From Clostridiales bacterium Firm_09 (GTDB lineage: Bacteria; Bacillota; Clostridia; Christensenellales; DTU072): 64,000 nt of DNA. Below the pieces are notes generated by a model. That model was not told the DNA's origin, ran no database searches, and saw only the letters and a program-made list of their open reading frames with translations. The stretch is from the NCBI GenBank assembly GCA_001604065.1, contig LVAO01000006.1:124001-188000 (forward strand). Direction: 5' to 3'. Made by a program: the position numbers and the translations under genes. Of the stretch, positions 18,701-28,890 are shown one piece after another (the first letter of the stretch is position 1; each line of letters opens with the position of its first letter).

Positions 18701-21700
18701 CTGTTCTATGGCGCTGCATCCGTAGAATGCGCCGTAAGGCAGTCTTGTTGCGGCCGTCAGGGTAACGTTCTTTAATGTGCTCGGGATATAGTAATATCCG
18801 AAGCCTTCATCGGAATAATATTGGAGAGTTGTACCGTCCGCTATGCCCTGCGCCATGCCGAATATCGCGCCGAATACGGCATCCGCTCCGGAAGATATCC
18901 TGGATAGTCCGACATAGGGCAAGGTGAGCGACTCCAGCGAAGACCATCCGCGCAAAGCACCTGCGCCGATTGCGCCGATTCCTGTCGGTATGACAAGGGA
19001 AGCCACCTTGTTGCAATAGGCAAATGCGCCTTCCCCGATTTGGGATATCACAGAATTTTCTGCAAACGAAACCGAAACAAGATTCATCGGAACAGCTTCG
19101 CTTCCCGAAAACGCGCCCTCACCGATTTCGTTCACATATCTTGGAACAGAAATGGCCGAAAGCGCCGTACAATAAGCAAACGCATAACTCATGATTTTTT
19201 GTAGCGCGCTGCCGGACGCAAAGACAACCGTGTTCAGGCTCATCGGATGCGCGGCGGTGCCCGCAAAGGCATACTGATCAATCTTTGTCACCGTCGCGGG
19301 CACGGTTACCGACTCCAGCGACGTATTGCCTGCAAAGGCATACGGCCCTATCGTTATGACGCCGCTTGGGATGGACACATCGGTCAGTACGGCGGCTGCG
19401 GGATATTGGATGAGCGTCTCGCCGTTTTTGGTATACAGTCCGCCGCCGATGCTTTTGTAAAGCGCGTTTGCGGCGGCAACGTCAATTTGGGTCAGCAGCG
19501 GACACATGCCGAAGGCGGAGTCGCCGATCGAAGTGACGGATGCCGGCACATAAACAGAACGGATGCCCGAATGATAATAGGCATATGCACCGATGGACAA
19601 GACCGATGCCGGCAGGCTGATCGAACCGACTCTCATATTGCCGCAATCGGCAAACGCATACTGACCTATCTTTTCCAGCCCGCTCTGTGCGCTGATAATG
19701 ACCTGTTCAAATTCCGCCTCATAAAATGCGTACGATTCGATTTCTAAAATCGAATCCGGCAATACAAAGTCATCTCCCGCATACGCATAATTTCTGAAGG
19801 AATTGCTATTAATGACGCTGATGGAGGCGCCCGGAGCAAATCGGACAAGCGCGGTGCAGCCGGAGAAAGCATATGCGGCAATCCCTGCGGCATTGTTCAG
19901 CACAATTGTCTGGGCAGGAATATTCATAAACGCGCCGTAGGGCACAAACACGGAGTCCGTCAGTATCAGCGTCTCAAGCACGGGTATCTTCGCATACACC
20001 GCAGACCCGTTCTTCTTGATTTGTGACACCGCTCCCTGGAAGTTGGCGGTATAAGCGCCAAAGAAATATGCAAGCGTATTGGTATCATCGCCAGGCGTTG
20101 CGCCAATGAAGGGAATCTCCAGGTTGCGGAGGGTATCGATCCCCTCTGCGATGGATTTGCCGATGACTGTAACCGAAGAAGGAATTCTAAGCGATGCCAG
20201 AGAAGTATCCGCAAAGGCATATTGTCCAATCGACTCTAAGACGGCAGAGCTCAGGTCGACAGAGGTCAGCGCCGAGCCGAAAAATGCGTATTCTGCTATG
20301 GAAACCACGCTTTGCGGCAAAACAAAGCTCGTACCCAGATAGCCTGCAAAAGCATAATCTCCTATGGACAAAAGAGAGTCAAACACAACATCCGCGGCGC
20401 AGCCGGAAAACGCGTACATCCCGATATCCGAAATCCGGGAAGCAAACGTCACCGACAGAAGCCCTGTATTCTGGAAGGCGTAATTGGCTATGATATCCGT
20501 GTCAGTCACCGTCAGGGCAATCAATCCTGCGGGTATCTGATAATAAGCGGTCCCTTGACAGACGGCGCCGGGGTTTCCCTCTTCCGAAGTTTCAAACATT
20601 GCGCCAAGCGATGTGGCATTCGCAGAAGACACGCCCACAAAGGGTACCGTAAGTTCCGTAAGCGCATTCATCCCGGCAAACGCGCCCGGGGCAATTGAAG
20701 TTACGCCGGAGGGAACCGTCAGCGAGGTCAACGCGCATCCGTAAAAAGCATATGCGTTGATGGCGACCACGTTTTCGTTCACGGTATATTCTGTCCCTGG
20801 TTTGGCCGCAGGATACTGCAGCAGCTTGCGCGAAGCGCCCTGCCTTTCATATAAGATGCCGTCGTCGGAAACAAAAATGCCGTTGCCCGAAGAAACGTCT
20901 ATCGCTTCCAGGGTCGGACATCCCGCAAACGCGGCATCCGCAATCTGAGTGACATATTCCGAGAGCGCGATGGACTGTACAGGCGTTCCGGCAACAACAT
21001 ATGCACCTATCCGTGTGACCGTCTGAGGAATGTCGATTTGGGTAAAGCCGGCGCCGGCAAGCGCATAATCATGCAATCTTGTCAGCGTATCGGGCAATTC
21101 GACCGACGTCCGCTGGTAGCCTTTGAATGCATACGGATTTATTTCACTGATTGTGGGATTGTCAAACAGTATTTCGGCAGAAATACCGTAGAAAGCGCCC
21201 TCATTGATCTTTTTCACAGAGCTGTTGAGTGTGATTGTATGCAATCTGGACGCACCTTCAAATGCAAACGGGCCTATTTCTCTTGTGCCGGTCGGGACTC
21301 TGTACGACGTACCCGTTCTTCCCGAGGCATAGCGCACAAGCACCGCATTCGACGTTCCTTCCAAGGTAAAGAGAGAAAACCCGACCGAAACATAGCTGGT
21401 ATTGGCAATATCGACACGGATTTCCTGCAGAGATGCGGTACCTGTCAACGCGCCGCTGCCGATGGAAGATACCGTTTTAGAGAAGAAAATCGTGCTCAAT
21501 GCGGCGCAGTAGGCAAAGGCGCCTTCCCCAAGCGTCCGGAGCAGGGAGTCCTGCGTGAACGATATCGCATTGACGAGATTGGGTGTCTCCGCGGTTCCGG
21601 CAAAGGCGTACGCGCCGATTGAAGTCACAGAGTTGGGTATGGAAAGGGTAAAAGAGATGTCGGATTCGTTGCTGCGGTTTCTTCCGAATACGGCGGTCCC

Positions 21701-24700
21701 GGCAAAAGCATAATCCCCTATGGTTGTCAGCTTGTTGCCGGAAAGGCTGAGCTGTCGGAGGTTTTTTGCGTTTTCGAAAGCATGTGCGCCGATCGTCACC
21801 ACGGAAGCGGGAATGGTCAATACGTCAAAGAACGATTCGCCTTCCAGATTTCTGCCCAGCGTTTCCCAATTTGCAAAAGCATACCGGCCGATGGTCGTAA
21901 GCACCGCGGTCGCAGGCGTCAGGCTCAGGCGCGCCACATTTCTGCAGTTGTAAAATGCATAGTCCCCTATCGTTGTCACCTTATTGGGAATATTGATGGT
22001 TGTCTTCACGAGCCCGTTATCCGAAGTGCCGATGCCCGTGCATTCGGCAAACGCATAATCCCCGATGCTTGTCAGATTGCCGCCTGTGGTGAATGTCAGC
22101 AGGCGGATTGATGAACAACGGTAAAATGCGTACTCTCCGATCGAAGTGATCGAAGCGCCGATGATGATCGCCGCGCTGCCATCCGCCCTGCCGGAATACA
22201 GCCTGGTGCAGTCCGCAAAAGCATATGCACCGATCGAAGTGGCATAAGTAGAAATATTGACACGGGCAAGAGAAGAACAGCCCTGAAAAGCGTATGCGCC
22301 GAATGTTCTCACAACGTCATGCAGAACGAGGGAATCCAGTTTGTCATCGCCCTGGAAGCAATACTGAGGTAGTGCAGACACCTGGCTGTTGACGGGAAAA
22401 CTGACCGTTCTCAATGCCGTGCAATTGCGGAAGGCTCCCGTTCCCAGTGTTGTCACGCCCGCAGGTATCGTGACGGAAAGCAATCTGGAATTATTGGCAT
22501 AAGCATATGCACCGATGGAAGTCAGCGTCGCTGGGAGCAAAGCGCCGGAAATGCCCGTGTTGTATAAAGCGTAATCGCTTATCTGCGAAAGGGGCGCAGA
22601 CAAGGTCACATTTGTGATATGGACACAGTTGCTGAACGCGCCGTACATCAGCCTGGAAGCATTGGTGACGGTGACGGAAGCAAGGCTTGCAGGAATCGAA
22701 TAGGTCGCCGATACGGAAGCGGAAAGACGCTGCTCGGTACCGGTGGAAGCGCTTGAGAAGAAATATCCCAGCACGCCCTCCTCATCCGATGTATAAAATC
22801 TGTTTTTGCCGACAAACGGCACCGACAACGCCGTTATATTGGTTTTATCCAGGACTCCCGCACCGATTTCTGTTACAGAAACGGGTATGGTCAGCGTAAG
22901 AAGTCCGCTCTCCGCAAAACAATTTTGGCCTATCGTTGTCAATCCGGAAGGAAGCGTGATGCCGGTCAAGGATGTTGTTTTATAAAATGCCCCGTTGCCG
23001 AGCGATGCGACAAGGGATTGCTCGCCGAATTGAACGGAAACAAGATTTCTGCAGGAGGCAAACGCCTGCGCGCCGACCGAAACGACGTTTTTGTTGAGCG
23101 TGACCCGTTCCAGAGAAGCGATGTTCTGGAAGGCAGCCCGGGGTACGGAGACGGCGGCGGTCAATGTCACACTTTTCAGACTGCCGGGAATCGCAAACCC
23201 GACTGTGGGATTATCCACAAAGTTCTGGATCACCGCGCCCGGCTGCCCCGCGGCAACCGCACCGAACAGATATCCGAGAACAGAATTTTGTCCGACCGCA
23301 TCCGCGGAAGCCCCGACGAAGGGGATGGTCAGTGTGGTCAGATTATAACAGCCGTTCACGATGCCCGCGCCGATTTTGGTAACAGAATCCGGTATGACAA
23401 GATTCGTCAGCATCGTATTGTTGCGGAATGCGCCCGCATCAATTTCTACGACGTCGATGTTGTCGATTTTTTGCGGCACGATGATTTCGCTGGAATTGCT
23501 TGTGTATCCCGTGATCGCATATTTTCCGGCAGAAGTGAGACGCTTGGTAAGTTCTATTTTTGTCCATTTTGCATAAAACACTCTTGCGCCCGTGCTGCCG
23601 GTAGCGATGGTGGTGTTTGCCGGAACGGTGAATCCGGCATCCAGATACCAGCCTTCAAACGAATAGCCGGATTTTGCCGGTTCGATAAGAGTAAACGTAG
23701 GTGTGGTAATGGTATAGGTCAGCGGATTGGCAGAGGGATTGACCGCGTCGCCCATATTGTTGTATGTGATGGTGTAATTGATGATATTCCATTTTGCCAC
23801 AAGCGTCACATTCTGATTGCGGGTATTATATAAACTGCCGGGCTGGCCGACAATCTGACCTATTGAAGCGTCATACCAGCCGCCGAAAGAATAACCGCTG
23901 CGCGAAAATGGGTTCTGCGGGAGGACAATCGTTTCATTGACTTCATAGTTGGCGGAAGCCGGTGCCGTACCGGAGATTCCCGTTCCTTCGCCCGGTCCAA
24001 AAGAAAGCACGTATGTGACAGGCGGGATATCGAGCATCCATACCGCGGTAAACGTGACCTCCGCCGTCACAGTATAATGATAGCCGGGCGCAAAGGTCGC
24101 CGTACCATCGCTCCATCCGGTAAAGATATACCCTTCTCTTGTAAAAGGATTGGCAGGCAGGGTAATCTCATTGTTTTTTTTGATATTCTGTGCAGGAGGA
24201 ATCTCTCCTTCTACGAGATGCGCAATCAGCGGATCCCCTTTCGCAAAAGAAACAGTATATTCCGTTTCGTTATACTCAACCGTCTTCTTTTTCCATTTTG
24301 CATATAATGTGACGTCGCTATCGGGTATATAGGGGAAGCGGACTAAAAATGATAAAGTCTGGTAAAGATACCAACCTTCAAAATCATATCCTTCTCTGGT
24401 GGTGACGGGAGCGGTCTTGATGCGGTTGGTGTCCATTTCGGCAACGGGCGTACCGCCATTGGTTTCAAAACGGACATGATAGGTAAGGTCCGCCGCGCTC
24501 TCGTCCTCTTTTTCTATCCATCTGGCATATACTGTTCTGTCGTGGAAAATGGGCGATTCCAACAATGTGTCTTCTGTAAAAGGTTTGTTCCAGACATTCT
24601 CGTCAAAATACCAGCCGTCAAAGGTATACCCGTTTCTTACAGGGGCATCGGGAAGAAGGATGGACTCGTTGCCTGTGGTAGTAATCGTGAATGCCTCTTC

Positions 24701-24826
24701 GCCGTTATTCGGCTGAAAGGTAATCACATATGATTTTTGCACCGTTTCTGAATCAAACAGCCCCTCGCAGGCAGCCAATCCGAATACGCACATAAATGCG
24801 AGAATCATTAGCAGGACCTTTTTCAT
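15701..24826 (-). CDS. Giant BspA-like leucine-rich-repeat surface lipoprotein with InlB-type repeats
   Basis: 3041 residues in one unbroken frame. Residues 1-20 are a lipoprotein signal with lipobox LAAC (Cys20). Five Listeria-Bacteroides (Flg_new/InlB B) repeats follow (about 30-420), each with a '..GY.F.GWY.......YA.W' pattern. The rest is mostly LRR_5 (BspA/TpLRR) repeats of about 23 residues such as 'IG.YAFA.C..L..V.IP..V..'. Two other modules are interspersed, each about five times: 'LT.PFVG...LG..FG...Y.IP..L..VT.T' and 'DG.LYTKN...L..YPA'. The C-terminal part has three 'GWN..WN' segments; the protein ends there with no sortase motif or membrane anchor. Probable role: adhesion or ligand binding at the cell surface, from family knowledge only. 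GGGAGGG precedes the ATG. Confidence 0.92.
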   Translation of the reverse strand: MKKVLLMILAFMCVFGLAACEGLFDSETVQKSYVITFQPNNGEEAFTITTTGNESILLPDAPVRNGYTFDGWYFDENVWNKPFTEDTLLESPIFHDRTVYARWIEKEDESAADLTYHVRFETNGGTPVAEMDTNRIKTAPVTTREGYDFEGWYLYQTLSFLVRFPYIPDSDVTLYAKWKKKTVEYNETEYTVSFAKGDPLIAHLVEGEIPPAQNIKKNNEITLPANPFTREGYIFTGWSDGTATFAPGYHYTVTAEVTFTAVWMLDIPPVTYVLSFGPGEGTGISGTAPASANYEVNETIVLPQNPFSRSGYSFGGWYDASIGQIVGQPGSLYNTRNQNVTLVAKWNIINYTITYNNMGDAVNPSANPLTYTITTPTFTLIEPAKSGYSFEGWYLDAGFTVPANTTIATGSTGARVFYAKWTKIELTKRLTSAGKYAITGYTSNSSEIIVPQKIDNIDVVEIDAGAFRNNTMLTNLVIPDSVTKIGAGIVNGCYNLTTLTIPFVGASADAVGQNSVLGYLFGAVAAGQPGAVIQNFVDNPTVGFAIPGSLKSVTLTAAVSVPRAAFQNIASLERVTLNKNVVSVGAQAFASCRNLVSVQFGEQSLVASLGNGAFYKTTSLTGITLPSGLTTIGQNCFAESGLLTLTIPVSVTEIGAGVLDKTNITALSVPFVGKNRFYTSDEEGVLGYFFSSASTGTEQRLSASVSATYSIPASLASVTVTNASRLMYGAFSNCVHITNVTLSAPLSQISDYALYNTGISGALLPATLTSIGAYAYANNSRLLSVTIPAGVTTLGTGAFRNCTALRTVSFPVNSQVSALPQYCFQGDDKLDSLVLHDVVRTFGAYAFQGCSSLARVNISTYATSIGAYAFADCTRLYSGRADGSAAIIIGASITSIGEYAFYRCSSIRLLTFTTGGNLTSIGDYAFAECTGIGTSDNGLVKTTINIPNKVTTIGDYAFYNCRNVARLSLTPATAVLTTIGRYAFANWETLGRNLEGESFFDVLTIPASVVTIGAHAFENAKNLRQLSLSGNKLTTIGDYAFAGTAVFGRNRSNESDISFTLSIPNSVTSIGAYAFAGTAETPNLVNAISFTQDSLLRTLGEGAFAYCAALSTIFFSKTVSSIGSGALTGTASLQEIRVDIANTSYVSVGFSLFTLEGTSNAVLVRYASGRTGTSYRVPTGTREIGPFAFEGASRLHTITLNSSVKKINEGAFYGISAEILFDNPTISEINPYAFKGYQRTSVELPDTLTRLHDYALAGAGFTQIDIPQTVTRIGAYVVAGTPVQSIALSEYVTQIADAAFAGCPTLEAIDVSSGNGIFVSDDGILYERQGASRKLLQYPAAKPGTEYTVNENVVAINAYAFYGCALTSLTVPSGVTSIAPGAFAGMNALTELTVPFVGVSSANATSLGAMFETSEEGNPGAVCQGTAYYQIPAGLIALTVTDTDIIANYAFQNTGLLSVTFASRISDIGMYAFSGCAADVVFDSLLSIGDYAFAGYLGTSFVLPQSVVSIAEYAFFGSALTSVDLSSAVLESIGQYAFADTSLASLRIPSSVTVIGKSIAEGIDTLRNLEIPFIGATPGDDTNTLAYFFGAYTANFQGAVSQIKKNGSAVYAKIPVLETLILTDSVFVPYGAFMNIPAQTIVLNNAAGIAAYAFSGCTALVRFAPGASISVINSNSFRNYAYAGDDFVLPDSILEIESYAFYEAEFEQVIISAQSGLEKIGQYAFADCGNMRVGSISLPASVLSIGAYAYYHSGIRSVYVPASVTSIGDSAFGMCPLLTQIDVAAANALYKSIGGGLYTKNGETLIQYPAAAVLTDVSIPSGVITIGPYAFAGNTSLESVTVPATVTKIDQYAFAGTAAHPMSLNTVVFASGSALQKIMSYAFAYCTALSAISVPRYVNEIGEGAFSGSEAVPMNLVSVSFAENSVISQIGEGAFAYCNKVASLVIPTGIGAIGAGALRGWSSLESLTLPYVGLSRISSGADAVFGAIFGMAQGIADGTTLQYYSDEGFGYYYIPSTLKNVTLTAATRLPYGAFYGCSAIEQLTLNASIASIESYAFYSCSMLRSLTIPDNVATIGAYAFAGTSYRPMSLETVIIRDTSSLETIGAGAFYNCASLNDVYLPSKVRVINEYLFYNTPSLTSLTIDAGSMLMSIGDYAFYNSGIASLAIPAGLSRIGASAFENSQIAEFSILPGVYRLETIGDRAFAGCVRLEEIWIPGTLLSNGMGNRVFYNCTGLTRVTFAPGGALADLGDYSFYNCPAMEEIILPQNLASIGRYQFYGARALKHIMIPATVVSIGSYAFAGKDGKAMGLLTVSFAPGSVLTEIQSYAFNLCYNLTEVEIPDSLQTLGEKVFYNCSKLAVLHISQNSNLQSIGEYAVSGCISLTEIYIPANLTFIGNGAFRNTNFSQINVSEENAVFMSDNGNLLTKNGQELIKYASGSAASSYTIPATVTRIKAYAFADAANLTTLNLPDSLTVIEEFAFSSAVGITSIVIPETVSSIGTYAFYKAYGLRTVVFEGNSELASLGTYAFAYCTRLLEIVLPQTVTEIPDSLFYGCTSLFAAGIGPVTSIGKSAFYGCTSLALIILPATLQTIQDYAFYNCYSLTSVTLGPSVGTLGEAAFAGCQSLTRFEVSENNSVFVSADGVLYTKNYSELLVYPAGKPDATIMINSRTTRIRAYAFLSAKKLKSLSIPSRITFIGYRAFYGAASLVLYCQSESKPSGWDNEWNTACPVNWASSVNYYGNDYQFIVNAQGNAIITRYLGVSESFSFPETVETIDSDQPIPVVGIGAGAMLGIDFVYSVLIPANITSIAARAFANNPRLTIYCQAASAPSGWNASWNPDGRPVYWSVQSIKYLGNFEYVVVNSGNVTVTRYTGSEPAPVIPTMIEGIYVTKIGSYAFSDSDITGIALPENLAVIDTYAFAYCSALQTVELPSKVRTIGNFAFAYCTALTYADISAEDGMLTSVGWNAFTGCTGLEQIRIPYTVTSMGGHIFKDCGASLQILCEYNQETVPAVPNSWNVDWRLKGYDNGIKVYYNFYWLRV

Positions 24827-24944
24827 ATACCCTCCCGAGAACGCTTGTTGCCCGATATGCCGCGCTCTTAGAAATACAGAATAACAGACGTATGGCCTGT
24901 CAGAATGCTAATAACAGACTTATAGTCTACTGTACTATTATATA

Positions 24945-24973
24945 ATAATATAGAGGAAACGGCCTTTTGTCAA
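24945..24973 (-). promoter_or_regulatory. Sigma-A promoter of the giant lipoprotein-manA-glcK unit
   Basis: On the minus strand, TTGACA (24968-24973), 17 bases, then TATTAT (24945-24950) match the consensus at 11 of 12 positions. The start would be near 24938, giving a leader of about 110 bases that holds the direct repeat AATAACAGAC and a short inverted repeat (AGACT/AGTCT, 24916-24928). Confidence 0.7.
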
Positions 24974-25045
24974 TAGGCGCAGCAAAAACGCAGGGAACAA
25001 ATTTCTTATGGCCCGACATCTTAGGAAAGGGCATGCAAACCAAAG

Positions 25046-25074
25046 AAAAAAGCCCCCTTCGGGAAAGCTTTTTT
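25046..25074 (-). terminator. Terminator of the V-ATPase operon
   Basis: AAAAAAGC and GCTTTTTT flank an inner CCC/GGG stem. On the minus strand the hairpin ends in a T-run. It begins 6 bases past the last V-ATPase gene. Confidence 0.8.
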
Positions 25075-25079
25075 GCTTT

Positions 25080-25706
25080 TTATTTCTTTAATATGTCCTT
25101 GATTTTCATAAGCCGTATCGTATTGCCCCGTTCATTTTCGTCCAGCTTCATCTTGATATACTTGATGGTTTCTTCAAGCTCCGGGATCATCACATATTCC
25201 AGCGCATTGACGCGGCGGCGATTCTTTTCTATTTCGTCGGCAAGCATATTGCAGGTCTTTTCAATTTCGGCAAGCCGGACCAGCTTGACAAGAAGCTCCG
25301 AAAGGTGTTTGAGCGATTCGTCCAGCTCCCCGCTGACCGTCGCAAAAGAATAGGGATACAGATCGGTCTGTTCCCCCTCTTCTATTTCGATGGAAGGCGC
25401 ACAGACGGACATGATATTCTTTGTCCCGCATTTCAGTCGGACAGAACGCGATGGTATGGCGACCGCCTCCTCAATCACTTCGGGACTGTTGACGGCGGAA
25501 GCCAGCAGAAAACTGCGCAGCGAAAGTGTGACTTCATTTTCGAGTTCTTCGCGCAGCCGCTTGTTCTCGCGGATGTAACTCATAAACTGCCGGATGGTTT
25601 CGTCCGACTTGTCTTTTAGAAGCTTATGCCCTCTGACCGCCGTTGCCAGACGGTTCTTGAGGCCTCTCAGCTCCATTCTTGTCGGGTTGACGTTAAGAAT
25701 CGCCAT
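25080..25706 (-). CDS. ntpD: V-type ATPase subunit D (central stalk)
   Basis: The 208-residue rotor-shaft subunit that turns inside the A3B3 head. It begins with the family signature NVNPTRMELRGLKNRL and has long N- and C-terminal helices for the antiparallel coiled coil, the latter ending in RRRVNALEYVMIPELEETI. Last gene of the operon, 14 bases after ntpB. Confidence 0.95.
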   Translation of the reverse strand: MAILNVNPTRMELRGLKNRLATAVRGHKLLKDKSDETIRQFMSYIRENKRLREELENEVTLSLRSFLLASAVNSPEVIEEAVAIPSRSVRLKCGTKNIMSVCAPSIEIEEGEQTDLYPYSFATVSGELDESLKHLSELLVKLVRLAEIEKTCNMLADEIEKNRRRVNALEYVMIPELEETIKYIKMKLDENERGNTIRLMKIKDILKK

Positions 25707-25720
25707 AATGAATCCCTATT

Positions 25721-27094
25721 TTATATTTTATCAAAATACTCCGCAAGAAACGCTTCTTTGATACGCTTCAGTTCGCTTCTCGGCAGCAGCTTCAAAAGCT
25801 GCCATCCCAGATTGAGCGTGTCTTCTATCGTGCGGTTGGTGGTATAGCCCTGGTTGACATACTGTTTTTCGAACTGCTCCGCAAAGGCAGCAAATTTTCT
25901 GTCCGTTTCAGAAAGCGCAGCTTCGCCAAGGATGGCCGACAGCTCTTTGGCTTCCTTGCCGCGGGCGTATGCGGCAAACAGCTGATTCATTGTATCGGCA
26001 TGATCCTTGCGGGTCTTGCCTTCGCCGATGCCCTTGTCCTTCAGACGTGAAAGCGAGGGAAGCACGTCGATGGGAGGATTCAGTCCTTTTTTATAAAGCT
26101 GACGCGAAAGGATAATCTGACCTTCCGTGATATAACCCGTAAGATCGGGAATGGGGTGGGTTTTGTCGTCCTCGGGCATGGTCAGAATGGGAATCTGCGT
26201 AATGCTTCCTTTTTTTCCCTTGATGCGTCCGGCTCTCTCGTAAATGGTCGCCAGGTCGGTATACAGATACCCGGGATAGCCTCTTCTGCCGGGCACTTCT
26301 TTTCTTGCGGCAGAGACCTCCCGCAGCGCCTCGGCATAATTGGTGATATCCGTCATGATGACAAGAACGTGCATATCTTTTTCGAAGGCAAGATATTCCG
26401 CCGCCGTCAGCGCCATACGGGGGGTCGCAATACGCTCGATAGCGGGGTCATTGGCAAGATTCATGAACAATACGGCTCTGTCAATGGCGCCCGTCTTGCG
26501 GAAGTCGGAAATAAAGAAATCGGCTTCTTCGAATGTGATGCCGATTGCCGCAAACACAACGGCAAATTTCCTGTCGCTCTTTAAGACCTTTGATTGCCTC
26601 GCAATCTGCGCCGCAAGCTGAGCATGAGGAAGACCCGATGCGGAGAATACGGGAAGCTTCTGTCCCCGCACCAGCGTATTGAGGCCGTCGATGGCGGAAA
26701 TGCCCGTCTGAATGAACTCATTCGGATAGTCGCGGGCGACCGGGTTGATGGGTTGGCCGTTGATGTTGTATTTTTTCTCCGGTATGACAGGCGAACCGCC
26801 GTCAACCGGACGTCCCATACCGTTGAAAACGCGGCCGAGCATATCCTCCGAACATCCCAGTTCGATACCCCTGCCGAGAAATCTTGCTTTCGCCGTACTC
26901 ATTTTGAGGCCGGCCGAACCCTCAAACAACTGGACTAAGGCGTTATCGCCATTGACCTCAAGAACTTTGCCGTGACGCACCTCGCCGTTGTCCTGATGGA
27001 TTTCGACCAGTTCGTCATATTTCACGCCGCTGACACCATTGACCAGCATCAGCGGGCCGACGATTTCTTTAATGGATCTATATTCTTTCAGCAT
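25721..27094 (-). CDS. ntpB: V-type ATPase subunit B (regulatory head subunit)
   Basis: 457 residues from [15 protein letters not shown]. It has the RecA-like fold of the catalytic subunit but no Walker A: the equivalent stretch reads [17 protein letters not shown], as in all B subunits. [22 protein letters not shown] and [19 protein letters not shown] are family hallmarks. The ATG at 27094 is chosen because AAGAGGT lies 6 bases upstream and homologues start there; an in-frame TTG six codons earlier overlaps ntpA. Confidence 0.97.
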   Translation of the reverse strand: MLKEYRSIKEIVGPLMLVNGVSGVKYDELVEIHQDNGEVRHGKVLEVNGDNALVQLFEGSAGLKMSTAKARFLGRGIELGCSEDMLGRVFNGMGRPVDGGSPVIPEKKYNINGQPINPVARDYPNEFIQTGISAIDGLNTLVRGQKLPVFSASGLPHAQLAAQIARQSKVLKSDRKFAVVFAAIGITFEEADFFISDFRKTGAIDRAVLFMNLANDPAIERIATPRMALTAAEYLAFEKDMHVLVIMTDITNYAEALREVSAARKEVPGRRGYPGYLYTDLATIYERAGRIKGKKGSITQIPILTMPEDDKTHPIPDLTGYITEGQIILSRQLYKKGLNPPIDVLPSLSRLKDKGIGEGKTRKDHADTMNQLFAAYARGKEAKELSAILGEAALSETDRKFAAFAEQFEKQYVNQGYTTNRTIEDTLNLGWQLLKLLPRSELKRIKEAFLAEYFDKI

Positions 27095-27108
27095 CCGTCT
27101 ACCTCTTT

Positions 27109-28857
27109 TCAACCTATAAGCGCGGCGACTTCTTTTTTCAACTCGCTTTCGATATCGTCAAACTCTTTGATTCCGCTTTCCGGAATATACTTGCTTCTGC
27201 CGATGCGCTCTTTGACTTTCAGTCCGATGATGTCTTCCACATCAACGTTTTTCTCCAGAGCGGCGCTGCCCAGATCATGGCAATCCAGAATCAGCTTGAG
27301 CATCCTGTACTGCTTTGTCACGGAAGCATACGTATCTATGTCGTGGAAGGCATTCTGGTGCAGGTAATCCTCGCGGATTGCCTTGGCGGTGTCCATTATC
27401 AGCTTATCACGGGGGGACAGTGCGTCCATGCCGACCAGCCTTACAATTTCGTCCAGTGTCGCTTCCTCCTGAAGGATCCGCATCGCTCTTACCTGCAGAG
27501 CATGCCATTCCGGGCTGACATGCTCGTCAAACCAGTCGCTCAAGCGGTCGATATAAAGACTGTAACTTGACAACCAGTCTATCGCGGGGAAATGTCTTTT
27601 GTATGCAAGCTTTGCGGAGAGTCCCCAATAAACCTTGATAATGCGCAACGTCGCCTGGCTGACCGGCTCCGAAATATCGCCTCCGGGAGGGCTTACCGCG
27701 CCTATTGCGGTAACCGACCCCGTCAGACCTTTGCTGCCCAAAACCTTCACCATGCCCGCGCGTTCGTAAAACTCTGCCAGACGCGACGACAGGTAAGCGG
27801 GATATCCCTCTTCGCCGGGCATCTCTTCCAGACGTCCGCTCATCTCGCGCAGCGCCTCCGCCCAGCGGCTGGTGCTGTCGGCCATGATAGCGACATTGTA
27901 GCCCATATCGCGGAAGTATTCCGCAATCGTGATGCCCGTATAAATGCTTGCCTCGCGCGCCGCAACCGGCATATCCGAGGTATTGGCAATCAGAACCGTT
28001 CTCTTCATCAGCGGTTCGCCGGATTTGGGATCCTTCAATTCCGGAAACTCGTTCAGAACGTCCGTCATCTCGTTGCCGCGTTCGCCGCAACCCACATACA
28101 CAATGATATCGGCGTCCGCCCATTTGGCCAGCTGATGCTGCACAACCGTTTTGCCGCTTCCGAAGGGTCCCGGAACCGCCGCCACACCGCCTCTTGCGAT
28201 AGGAAAGAAGGTGTCTATCACGCGCTGTCCGGTAATCATGGGAACAACGGGCGGCAGCTTTTCTCTGTACGGTCTGCCGCGTCTGACAGACCATTTCTGG
28301 AGCATTCTGACGGGCACATTGTCCCCTTCCGGCGTGCGGATTTGGGCAATCGTGTCGTCCACCGTGAATTGTCCCGCCAAAATATCTTTGACTGTCCCGC
28401 GAAGCCCGATGGGAACCATGATTTTATGTCGGATGAGCACGTTTTCCTGCACATATCCCAGCTCGTCGCCTGCCTGGACTTCATCTCCGGCTTTTGCGGT
28501 GGGAACAAAATTCCACAGTCTGACGTGATCCAGCGGAGAAACAGAAACGCCCCTCGCGATACGGTTGCCGGAGGCCTTGAGAAGGCTTTCCAGCGGACGC
28601 TGAATGCCGTCAAATATCCCTTCTATAAGACCCGGCGCAAGCTCCACCGACAGAGGCTCACCGGTAGAAAATACCTCGTCCCCCGGACCGATGCCCGCGG
28701 TTTCTTCATAGACTTGTATTGATGCGAATTCGCCTCTCAACTCAATGATTTCACCAATCAGCTTTTGCGCGCCGACCTTGACGACATCATACATTTTGCT
28801 GTCGCCCATACCGCCGGCGACAATCAGAGGTCCTGATACCTTGATAATCTTTCCCAT
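27109..28857 (-). CDS. ntpA: V-type ATPase catalytic subunit A
   Basis: 582 residues, the ATP-hydrolysing head subunit. Walker [10 protein letters not shown] lies at about 229-237, with [16 protein letters not shown] and [23 protein letters not shown] further on. The bulge domain (about 110-190) that separates A from B subunits is present. The ATG at 28857 is preferred (GGGAG 5 bases upstream); an in-frame ATG six codons earlier has no site. Confidence 0.97.
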   Translation of the reverse strand: MGKIIKVSGPLIVAGGMGDSKMYDVVKVGAQKLIGEIIELRGEFASIQVYEETAGIGPGDEVFSTGEPLSVELAPGLIEGIFDGIQRPLESLLKASGNRIARGVSVSPLDHVRLWNFVPTAKAGDEVQAGDELGYVQENVLIRHKIMVPIGLRGTVKDILAGQFTVDDTIAQIRTPEGDNVPVRMLQKWSVRRGRPYREKLPPVVPMITGQRVIDTFFPIARGGVAAVPGPFGSGKTVVQHQLAKWADADIIVYVGCGERGNEMTDVLNEFPELKDPKSGEPLMKRTVLIANTSDMPVAAREASIYTGITIAEYFRDMGYNVAIMADSTSRWAEALREMSGRLEEMPGEEGYPAYLSSRLAEFYERAGMVKVLGSKGLTGSVTAIGAVSPPGGDISEPVSQATLRIIKVYWGLSAKLAYKRHFPAIDWLSSYSLYIDRLSDWFDEHVSPEWHALQVRAMRILQEEATLDEIVRLVGMDALSPRDKLIMDTAKAIREDYLHQNAFHDIDTYASVTKQYRMLKLILDCHDLGSAALEKNVDVEDIIGLKVKERIGRSKYIPESGIKEFDDIESELKKEVAALIG

Positions 28858-28890
28858 TGCATCTCCCTTGGGCATTGCCCGGAAAGTAAA

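Noticed and set aside
22925-23833. Plus-strand open frame of 302 codons inside the giant gene
   Set aside because: It arises from the repeat-rich codon pattern of the LRR gene on the other strand; Cys/Arg/Asp-rich with no motif.
15701-24826. Repeated DNA inside the giant gene as a CRISPR or satellite array
   Set aside because: The repeats are protein-level LRR_5 units with diverged DNA, in one open frame. There are no identical repeats with unique spacers.
27592-28722. Plus-strand open frame of 376 codons
   Set aside because: It is antisense to the ntpA catalytic subunit and has no recognisable domain.
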